Source: an uncultured Planctomycetaceae bacterium
GTDB taxonomy: Bacteria; Planctomycetota; Planctomycetia; Pirellulales; Pirellulaceae
DNA: 8,100 bases
Direction of reading: 5' to 3'
NCBI GenBank assembly: GCA_903927685.1
Contig: CAIYOB010001587.1
Span: 1 to 8,100 of the forward strand
The position numbers and the translations under genes are program-made. Below the pieces are notes generated by a model. That model made no database searches. It saw only the letters and a program-made list of their open reading frames with translations, and had not been told where the DNA came from. Of this stretch, positions 1 through 5,283 are shown one piece after another (positions within the stretch are counted from its first letter, which is position 1; each line of letters begins with the position of its first letter).

Positions 1-472
1 CGGCGTACATCGTGCCCTGCTCGTCCCAGATGCCCGGCCACGTGTCCAGCGCCTGCTGATCGGGCGTCGCGGTGTATTGCACCGTGCCGCGGTCCTCTTT
101 ATCGCGTCCAACCAACACGAGAGTCTGGGGGTTGAAGCGGATCAGGTATTCCTGCTTGTTCAGTTGATCCGGCCGGACTTGCAGATCGCGGACCGGTTGG
201 CTGTCGCCGACCAGGATGCGCAAGCCCTGCACCGGCTGGTCATCGTGGACAATGGAAAACTCCCCACCGGTGATCTGCTTGAGGTGCCATTGCAACTCGC
301 AAGCGGCAAACTGGGCCGCGCGTGTCGGCTGCTTGGCGATGACAATCGTAGCCGCGGGAGCACCGTCCCGGGCCAGCGTGAGCGCCACCGCGGGAGCAGC
401 CGCGCCGGTCTCTGCCGGGCTTGTGGCCAGCAGCAGGCCGGCGAGCAACCAAGCGGGAAACGGATTACGCAC
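1..472 (-). CDS. Secreted DUF4838/GH67 N-terminal-like protein, N-terminal part
   Basis: The gene reads leftward off the window; 157 codons are visible. The start is GTG at 472-470, chosen because AAGGAG (485-480) sits 7 nt upstream. Residues 1 to about 25 form a signal peptide: short basic start, then a hydrophobic core around LLAGLLLA and an Ala-rich end, so the protein is exported. The mature part resembles the N-terminal alpha/beta domain of alpha-glucuronidases (GH67N) and the DUF4838 proteins common in Planctomycetes and Bacteroidetes: an I-V-I-A strand with the helix AAQFAACELQWHLKQITGG (about 52-70), then LRILVGDS (84-91), LVLVGRD (118-124) and WDEQGTMYA (149-157), where the family usually continues into a YDFLE-type helix. 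This recognition is from remembered family patterns. The catalytic or defining part lies outside the window, so substrate and activity cannot be stated. A role in polysaccharide breakdown is inferred. Confidence 0.72.
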   Translation of the reverse strand, partial: MRNPFPAWLLAGLLLATSPAETGAAAPAVALTLARDGAPAATIVIAKQPTRAAQFAACELQWHLKQITGGEFSIVHDDQPVQGLRILVGDSQPVRDLQVRPDQLNKQEYLIRFNPQTLVLVGRDKEDRGTVQYTATPDQQALDTWPGIWDEQGTMYA

Positions 473-479
473 GGTCAAG

Positions 480-485
480 CTCCTT
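480..485 (-). promoter_or_regulatory. Shine-Dalgarno fixing a GTG start
   Basis: On the minus strand AAGGAG lies 7 nt before the GTG at 472-470. It matches the anti-Shine-Dalgarno well, and the signal peptide begins directly after the GTG. No ATG competes nearby in this frame. Confidence 0.7.
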
Positions 486-536
486 CGGTGGTAGCAAAGC
501 CTGGGACGTCTCCGCACCATCGTGCAGCAGAGGGAG

Positions 537-577
537 GGCGGAGCCAAGCCGCCAGCTTCCCAAGGCGAGACAGCTGG
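537..577 (-). other. Two overlapping weak stem-loops in the leader of the DUF4838-like gene
   Basis: Two short inverted repeats share bases: GGCGG (537-541) with CCGCC (549-553), and CCAGCT (552-557) with AGCTGG (572-577). If transcription starts near 598, both lie in the 5' leader of the minus-strand gene starting at 472 and could not form fully at once. Such short stems are common by chance in GC-rich DNA. Confidence 0.2.
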
Positions 578-604
578 AACCGCGAATTCTGGGCAACCGA
601 CGCC

Positions 605-633
605 ATGATACAACTCGCCGTAGGGCGGTGCAA
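605..633 (-). promoter_or_regulatory. Possible sigma70 promoter for the DUF4838-like gene
   Basis: On the minus strand TTGCAC (633-628) and TATCAT (610-605) are separated by exactly 17 nt. The -10 matches consensus at 5 of 6 bases and the -35 at 3 of 6. Transcription would start near 598, giving a leader of about 125 nt before the GTG at 472. It lies downstream of the hairpin that may end the HEPN operon, so the two units would be transcribed separately. Confidence 0.38.
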
Positions 634-682
634 ATCCACACGCACAAGAACAGGCAGGCAATGGAACAGAAGGCAACCAAGG

Positions 683-710
683 AAACGGAGAAGCCTCGCA
701 GCCTCCGTTT
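683..710 (-). terminator. Hairpin after the HEPN operon, probable terminator
   Basis: AAACGGAG (683-690) and CTCCGTTT (703-710) are perfect 8-bp inverted arms with a 12-nt loop. On the minus strand the hairpin begins about 41 nt after the HEPN stop codon, and the descending arm ends in TTT followed by CCTT. The T-run is short, so termination may be partial. Its place between the HEPN stop and the next promoter supports this reading. Confidence 0.5.
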
Positions 711-751
711 GCTCCTGTTCAACACGGCAGCAAGTACGGACCGGCTGGCCT

Positions 752-1204
752 TCACCAGCGCGAAGGCAAGCGGCTGAAAAAACGGCACAGATGCCGGCGT
801 GCATCGACGAGGGGAATGGGGGCTACGCCTGTCGCGCCTGCATGCACCAGGGCGTTGCGGTACTCACGGACCTCGTCGGCCCGATCCAGCGCGTCTTGGG
901 GCACCAGCCGCCGAGCGGCCACGGCGGCCAACAGGTCTCGTAGCGGCGGCTGGGTGGGACGGCCAAACGCGTTTTGCCAAGCATCCCGCAGGCCGGCTTC
1001 AAACTCCGCGCACAGGCGAATCACGTACGTCCCTTCCAGATGCGCCAGCAGGTTCCGAGCGTCCCGGCTACGCAGGTCATGCGCGGCGAGGAAGGCAGGA
1101 TCCGCATCAAGTCGCTCCAGAAGCAGTTCCGCCGCCACGGACGCCGCCAAGTACTCGCGTTCGACGGCGACGATCCGATCGATGCGATCTTGACGTTGAC
1201 TCAT
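752..1204 (-). CDS. HEPN-type small protein, putative RNase or toxin
   Basis: A 150-aa, mostly helical, Arg- and Ala-rich protein. Near the C-terminus it has REYRNALVHAG (113-123), containing R116-N-A-L-V-H121, the RX4-6H motif that is the catalytic signature of HEPN ribonucleases such as toxins and MAE_28990/RiboL-PSP-type families. An upstream helical stretch (about 44-80) fits the four-helix HEPN bundle. No signal peptide or membrane segment is seen, so it should be cytoplasmic. The ATG at 1204 overlaps the TGA of the preceding gene as ATGA, and no Shine-Dalgarno precedes it, so translation is probably coupled by re-initiation. If active it would cut RNA, in a toxin-antitoxin or phage-abortive role, held in check by the partner gene. 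The motif is seen; the activity is inferred. It could instead be a non-catalytic HEPN protein. Confidence 0.68.
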   Translation of the reverse strand: MSQRQDRIDRIVAVEREYLAASVAAELLLERLDADPAFLAAHDLRSRDARNLLAHLEGTYVIRLCAEFEAGLRDAWQNAFGRPTQPPLRDLLAAVAARRLVPQDALDRADEVREYRNALVHAGATGVAPIPLVDARRHLCRFFSRLPSRW

Positions 1205-1617
1205 GCGGTCGCCAGCAACTGGAGGGCCGTGTGCACGAAGGTCTCTTCGGACCAGGGCTGCGGTACGTCGTCCGCACCGATTGGATGCAGTCGCCAGCCA
1301 TCATCGGCTCGGGAGATCATGACGGCATCGTAGGAGGGAAGCACGTACAGGTCCACCGCCCCCGTCGCGCCCGGCACGTACCGCGCCACCGGGTCCAACA
1401 GGAGGCGGCCCGCGGTCGCATGAATCAGCAGACGCGGAACCGTGTACTGGCCCAAGCGGTCCTCTCGGAGCGTTTTCGCGTCCCGACGCACAGCCCAGTC
1501 CTGTTTTCGAGACCAAATCTCGGCATCTTGAACAAGCTGTTCCACGGATTCGATCCACTCATCGCGGATGCCTTCCCAGTTGTCCACTGCCTTGGTGGGT
1601 AGTACTGCCTGCGTCAT
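1201..1617 (-). CDS. Conserved-looking unknown protein, partner of the HEPN gene
   Basis: A 138-aa soluble protein encoded first in the two-gene operon. I do not recognise a named domain. It begins with a helical, acidic and Trp-rich part (WEGIRDEWIESVEQLV, about 14-29), followed by a beta-rich core: LGQYTVPRLLI (55-65), RLLLDPVARYVPG (71-83), GAVDLYVLPSYDAVMI (86-101) and DGWRL (106-110). The Pro, Gly and Trp pattern looks like a real folded family rather than a chance frame. No helix-turn-helix is evident, nor a nucleotidyltransferase GSX10DXD motif, so it is not an obvious MNT antitoxin. The start at 1617 has AGGAGG (1633-1628) 10 nt upstream and a strong promoter. The ATGA overlap with the HEPN gene suggests the products work together; an antitoxin or sensor role is possible but unproven. 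Confidence 0.66.
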   Translation of the reverse strand: MTQAVLPTKAVDNWEGIRDEWIESVEQLVQDAEIWSRKQDWAVRRDAKTLREDRLGQYTVPRLLIHATAGRLLLDPVARYVPGATGAVDLYVLPSYDAVMISRADDGWRLHPIGADDVPQPWSEETFVHTALQLLATA

Positions 1618-1656
1618 TGTCTCCGTCCCTCCTGCCGTTCTGGCATCTTGTCCGCA

Positions 1657-1698
1657 ACACCGCCGGTGTCATTATACCGGCGGACTGCAGACTGTCAC
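1657..1698 (-). promoter_or_regulatory. Strong sigma70 promoter with embedded palindromic operator
   Basis: On the minus strand GTGACA (1698-1693) and a perfect TATAAT (1676-1671) are 16 nt apart, a near-consensus promoter. The TATAAT sits between perfect 8-bp inverted arms CCGCCGGT (1660-1667) and ACCGGCGG (1676-1683). A second perfect 13-bp palindrome, ACACCG-C-CGGTGT (1657-1669), overlaps the inner arm at the expected start of transcription (about 1664). A protein bound here would block RNA polymerase. The leader to the ATG at 1617 is about 47 nt and carries AGGAGG at 1633-1628. Confidence 0.72.
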
Positions 1699-1759
1699 GC
1701 TGGCAAGACACCGAACGGAATGCGTCGGAGCGTCGGGAAGATCCCGGAGGTGCGGACCG

Positions 1760-1786
1760 AATCGCAGATCGACCTTCGATCCGATT
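1760..1786 (-). terminator. Hairpin after the glycoside hydrolase gene
   Basis: AATCG (1760-1764) and GATCGA (1767-1772) pair with TCGATC (1776-1781) and CGATT (1782-1786), giving an 11-bp stem with a CCT loop (1773-1775) and a 2-nt bulge (1765-1766). On the minus strand it starts about 9 nt after the stop codon at 1795. No T-run follows, so it may be a weak or factor-dependent terminator, or a 3'-end-protecting structure. Confidence 0.38.
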
Positions 1787-1794
1787 TGGCTGCG

Positions 1795-4700
1795 CTACCG
1801 TTCGAATCCAAACTCCAATTCGTTCGGCCACTGGCGGATCCAGTTGGGGTGGAAGCTGTGGCTGAGTCCCTCGGCGGCGCTGCGCTGCATGGACAGCATC
1901 AGATCGGCGCCGCGGGTGCTGTGATTGACGCGGAAGTTGAATTTCACCGTCTGCCCCGCGTCGCGCAGGGTTTGGACGTGGGGAATCTCCGCCCAGGGAA
2001 TGGCGCATTCGACGATTCGCCAGCCGCCTTCGTAGCGGACGGCCAACCGGCCGTCGCGGACCGCGCCTTCCAGGGCGTGTTTGGGCTGCCGCGGGAAGAA
2101 GTGCTTGAAGGGCATGCCGGGTGCCAACAGCCGCCAGATCTCGGTGCCGCCGCCGTACGCGGCGGCGACGTGATTCAGGGCGTACTCGTAATCCGTCGTC
2201 TTGTACCAGATGAACTTGGGAAAGCGGCCCGGCACGTGCGTCTGCCAGTCCTTCTCGGCCGGCGGGAGGGCATTGAAGGCGAGCAGCACGTTGTCCAGCG
2301 GCTGCTGCGGCATGCCGCTGGGGATCATCGGCCAGCGGCGGTAGCTGAACCGCCGCACGCCTGCGGGCCAGCGGTAATCGATGGTCCGGCCATCCTGCTC
2401 GGTCTGGGAGACCTCGGGATAGAAGTCCGCGTCTTCGTCCCAGGTCTCGAATCGCGGGCTGCCGGGATGCGAGTTGTCGTCGGCGATCTTCGCGGCAAAG
2501 TAGAAGTACTCGTCGTCCGCGGCGACGTAGCCGATCGCCAAGCCGCCGGACTCGCTCGGCGCCGCCTTTTCGAACGGCAGGTACATTTTCTCTTCAAATG
2601 ATTGCTCCGTCGCGGCGTCGGTTTGAAGGATCTGCGGCAAGGTGTCGCCCCAGTCGGCGAGCGAACCGTCCACGTGGACCGTTCGTTTCGCGATCCAGTT
2701 GACGTGCAGAAGTTCCACGTGCGTGGCTGCGCCCTGGTCGCCGGCGTCGAAGCGGACGGATAACGGGTAGGTATTGTCCGGACGGGGCGAGCCGGAGACC
2801 GGCAGCTCGATCCATTTCTGCTCGCGCGGGGCGAAGTCTAGCGCGGTCATGTAGTCGGGGATACCGGCTCCGCCGACGCTCACGCTCAGCCGGCCGTGCA
2901 AGGGCTGGCTGTGCTGGCTGGTCAGCCGCAGCCGCAGCTGGGCGCCGCCGGCGATCGGCGAGGTGAAGTCGTAGGCGATGATCTCCAGCGGCTCCAAGCC
3001 TTCGACACGCGCCGTCCGAATGGCGGCCAGCAGGCGTTCGAAGCTGCCTTGGGCTTGGGGATCCGCTCGCAGGAAATGCCCCGTCTCGTCGAGCGGGACG
3101 GCGATTTCGGACGGCTCCCCAACGGTCTCCCCGGAGGTCCGGGAGGAGGAAGGCCCCGTGGGGGCGGCCACCATGTTGCCGTAGGCGTCGAACAGGCGGA
3201 ACGGCTGATCGGCGGCCGGGATGACCAGCCGCGCGTGGCGCAGCGGTTGCGGTTCGTTCCACTGCCGCAGCACGGCCGTGCGTTTGGCATCGCCCGGCGG
3301 CAGCTCGCGGAATTCGCGTTCCAGCGGCTCCTTGGCTCTGACTTCGTCCAGGCTGCGGACGCCGCTGAACAGGGGTGTTCCCTTTTCAAAGAGTGTGGCC
3401 AGGTCGCCCACGATCACGACGGTCCCGTCGTCGGGATTCCCGTCCAAGCCGTGAAAGGCGAACACCCAGGGCAGGCCGTTGGTGAACACGATCTCGCGGA
3501 ACTCGCGTTCGCCGATCAGGTGCTGGACCGCCCCGTACGCCGCCGCCAGCGGCCGGGCCTCGATGTGCCGCTCGACGCGGCGGCGGCCCTCGGCGGTCTG
3601 GACCATGTCGGTCGCGACGCGGTTGTGGCTGAGCGTCGAGATCGCAATGCGACTGAGCGTGCCCATCGAGCGGTCGTAGCCCGCGGCCCGATTGGCGGCG
3701 ACCACGCCGGCGAACCGGTCGTCGGTATTGGCCACCCACGACTCGGTGTCCCAGATCAGCACGCGGCCCTTGTAGTGCGTCCGCTGGTTCCACGGGGGAT
3801 ACAGCACCGGCGCGCTCAGCCCCTGGTAGTGGATGGAACAGAAATCGAGATATGGCAGCCACTCGTCCCAGTTGTCTCCGAACAGCTTGTCGATGGTGTT
3901 GGCCGACGAGTCGCAGCCGCCGACCAGCACGTCGACGCCCGCTTGCCGGCGGGCTTCAAAGACGGCTTGCCCCATCCGTCGGAACAGCTCGCGGTACCGC
4001 ACCATGTCGGCTCCCCAGCCGGAGATCGACAGCCCTTCCCACGGCTCGTTCCACAGCTTGATGGCGGTGACCGGCCCCCTGGGCCAGCCGAACTCGGTGA
4101 CCAGGCGGTAGCAAAACGCCTGGTAGTCGTCGTCCAGCGCCGGCAGCCAGACCAGGTCCTCCTTGGTGCCTTCCTGCATCCAGCCCTGTTCGTCCAAGTG
4201 CGGCCGGCCGCGGCCCAGCGGTTGGTCCCGGCTGCCCGCCCCGACCTCGGCAACAACCGTCACCTTGTGTTCGTGAAACTCGCGCAACTCGCGGGCAATG
4301 CGTTCCCACTGCCGCTCGTACTCGGGCGTGCCGGACTGGAAATACGACACCCCCCAGCGGATCGCCTGGACCCCCAGTCGCTCCAGGATCGGCGCCGGCA
4401 TCTCTTCCAGCGACTGTTTGGGGAACTGGATGCGTTCCAGCGACGGGCGGAAGGTCCGCACGTAACTGGTCAGATAGGCCCGGCCGTGCGTTTCCAAGTC
4501 AACGACCAGCCCGTACCCGCCTTTCGTCTCCGGGGTCGGCGGCGAGATCGTCAGGTTGGTCCACTGCTGCGGCCCCAGGTCGACGGCCAGCGGCACCGGT
4601 GCGAGCGTTTCCAAGCGGACCAGGTCCGGATTCCACTGGTCGCCGGGAAACGCGGGCTGGGCATATCGCAGGACATCCACCCGGCCGGTGGCCTGGAGCG

Positions 4701-4980
4701 GCTGGTCGCTCAGGTTCTCGATCTGAAACGTGAACTGCGGCTGCTCGCCTTCATGAAACACGTTGCCCGGGGCGGTGGACGAGAGCATGGTGACCGCGAA
4801 GTCGGGCTTGGCCTTGGCGTCCAGCCCGAAACACTCGCGGTAATGGTGCATCTCGGCGAGCGTGCCCCATTCGGCGCGTAAGGGCAATGCCCCTGCGAGG
4901 AGACAGGCAGTAACGCAGGCCAGCCGCGTGGGCAGGCAGGTGCGTCCAACGGTGGCGAGGGAAGCGGAGTTGCTCGTCAT
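1795..4980 (-). CDS. Secreted clan GH-A glycoside hydrolase with C-terminal CBM9-like domain
   Basis: A 1061-aa exported protein starting at ATG 4980. A signal peptide spans residues 1 to about 36 (core LACVTACLLAGALPL, ending LRA). A beta-sandwich follows (about 60-175, with VFHEGEQPQFTFQIEN). Then comes a TIM barrel (about 185-485) with RWGVSYF, acid/base Glu312 in KLWNEPWEG, SIHYQG (His384) on a later strand, and the likely nucleophile Glu413 in LIWDTESW. This two-Glu layout is that of retaining GH-A hydrolases (GH5/GH39/GH42-like); I cannot fix the family or substrate. A beta-rich region (about 490-765) precedes a CBM9/DOMON-like module (about 768-1061) with VDGSLADWGD, DDEYFYFAAKIADD and VECAIPWAEI. 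It should cut a polysaccharide outside the cytoplasm. A TTG at 5031 in frame would add 17 residues before the signal peptide and lacks a ribosome site, so it was not used. The Shine-Dalgarno for 4980 is weak (GGAA about 8 nt upstream). Confidence 0.8.
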   Translation of the reverse strand: MTSNSASLATVGRTCLPTRLACVTACLLAGALPLRAEWGTLAEMHHYRECFGLDAKAKPDFAVTMLSSTAPGNVFHEGEQPQFTFQIENLSDQPLQATGRVDVLRYAQPAFPGDQWNPDLVRLETLAPVPLAVDLGPQQWTNLTISPPTPETKGGYGLVVDLETHGRAYLTSYVRTFRPSLERIQFPKQSLEEMPAPILERLGVQAIRWGVSYFQSGTPEYERQWERIARELREFHEHKVTVVAEVGAGSRDQPLGRGRPHLDEQGWMQEGTKEDLVWLPALDDDYQAFCYRLVTEFGWPRGPVTAIKLWNEPWEGLSISGWGADMVRYRELFRRMGQAVFEARRQAGVDVLVGGCDSSANTIDKLFGDNWDEWLPYLDFCSIHYQGLSAPVLYPPWNQRTHYKGRVLIWDTESWVANTDDRFAGVVAANRAAGYDRSMGTLSRIAISTLSHNRVATDMVQTAEGRRRVERHIEARPLAAAYGAVQHLIGEREFREIVFTNGLPWVFAFHGLDGNPDDGTVVIVGDLATLFEKGTPLFSGVRSLDEVRAKEPLEREFRELPPGDAKRTAVLRQWNEPQPLRHARLVIPAADQPFRLFDAYGNMVAAPTGPSSSRTSGETVGEPSEIAVPLDETGHFLRADPQAQGSFERLLAAIRTARVEGLEPLEIIAYDFTSPIAGGAQLRLRLTSQHSQPLHGRLSVSVGGAGIPDYMTALDFAPREQKWIELPVSGSPRPDNTYPLSVRFDAGDQGAATHVELLHVNWIAKRTVHVDGSLADWGDTLPQILQTDAATEQSFEEKMYLPFEKAAPSESGGLAIGYVAADDEYFYFAAKIADDNSHPGSPRFETWDEDADFYPEVSQTEQDGRTIDYRWPAGVRRFSYRRWPMIPSGMPQQPLDNVLLAFNALPPAEKDWQTHVPGRFPKFIWYKTTDYEYALNHVAAAYGGGTEIWRLLAPGMPFKHFFPRQPKHALEGAVRDGRLAVRYEGGWRIVECAIPWAEIPHVQTLRDAGQTVKFNFRVNHSTRGADLMLSMQRSAAEGLSHSFHPNWIRQWPNELEFGFER

Positions 4981-5053
4981 GGGTGGTGTTCCATGAATCT
5001 GTACGCCATCGTGGTCTCGTACGGGAATCAATGTGGTGAACTTCAGGCCGTGG

Positions 5054-5082
5054 ATTGTAGCCGCTTGTCAGACCAGCGGCAA
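5054..5082 (-). promoter_or_regulatory. Probable sigma70 promoter for the glycoside hydrolase gene
   Basis: On the minus strand TTGCCG (5082-5077) and TACAAT (5059-5054) are 17 nt apart, with 4 of 6 and 5 of 6 consensus matches. Transcription would start near 5047, giving a leader of about 67 nt before the ATG at 4980. The dyads at 5103-5149 and 5169-5189 lie upstream of it and could serve an activator or a shared regulator. Confidence 0.5.
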
Positions 5083-5102
5083 TTATCGATCCACTGCGAC
5101 AG

Positions 5103-5149
5103 TTTTTCGGTCGACGATCGACTATGCTGGATGCCGAATCGCCGAAAAA
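5103..5149. promoter_or_regulatory. Long-spaced dyad in the divergent control region
   Basis: TTTTTCGG (5103-5110) and CCGAAAAA (5142-5149) are perfect 8-bp inverted arms separated by 31 nt. Between them is a smaller palindrome, GTCGA-CGA-TCGAC (5110-5122), and a CCGAA direct repeat (5134-5138 and 5142-5146). The arms lie about 39 bp apart centre to centre, on the order of four helical turns, which suits a pair of regulator sites. A possible -10, TATGCT (5123-5128), for the rightward gene lies inside, without a convincing -35. Confidence 0.35.
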
Positions 5150-5168
5150 GACTCCCCGCCCTTCCCCG

Positions 5169-5189
5169 ATGCGAGCACCGTGTTCGCAT
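5169..5189. promoter_or_regulatory. Near-perfect 21-bp palindrome, candidate operator
   Basis: ATGCGAGCAC (5169-5178) and GTGTTCGCAT (5180-5189) form arms that match at 9 of 10 positions around a single central C; the one mismatch would be a G-U pair in RNA. An odd-length dyad of this size between divergent genes is typical of a site for a dimeric repressor or activator. It lies 95 bp before the start of the rightward gene and about 110 bp upstream of the leftward promoter's -10. No regulator gene is encoded next to it. Confidence 0.5.
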
Positions 5190-5283
5190 GTTTTGTGTGA
5201 CGACACGAAGGGATGTCTGATCAATGACTGACCGCGTGGCTGGGAACCACGATTCCAATCCCAACAGCAGGAAGGCACCGTTC

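Noticed and set aside
661..777. Short plus-strand frame of 38 codons starting at ATG 661
   Set aside because: It has no clear Shine-Dalgarno, contains the hairpin at 683-710, and ends within the HEPN gene's antisense strand.
77..943. Plus-strand frame of 288 codons
   Set aside because: It is antisense to the signal-peptide protein and the HEPN gene, is Arg-rich and low in family character, and crosses an intergenic region.
1201..1617. PD-(D/E)XK nuclease identity for the 138-aa partner
   Set aside because: The VDL strand hints at it, but the Glu-x-Lys strand is not found.
1648..2601. Plus-strand frame of 317 codons over the end of the glycoside hydrolase gene
   Set aside because: It covers the promoter of the HEPN operon and the CBM9-like region in antisense, with no domain character.
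2896..4881. Long open plus-strand frame of 661 codons antisense to the glycoside hydrolase
   Set aside because: It is a shadow produced by GC-rich codon use; it has no recognisable domain and lies wholly inside a gene with clear catalytic motifs.
4981..5031. TTG start at 5031 for the glycoside hydrolase
   Set aside because: No ribosome site precedes it and the 17 added residues would displace the signal peptide from the N-terminus.
5224..5283. Upstream ATG 5224 for the membrane protein
   Set aside because: It would add 20 polar residues with no pattern, whereas ATG 5284 has AGGAAGG at 8 nt. It cannot be fully excluded because AAGGGA precedes 5224.
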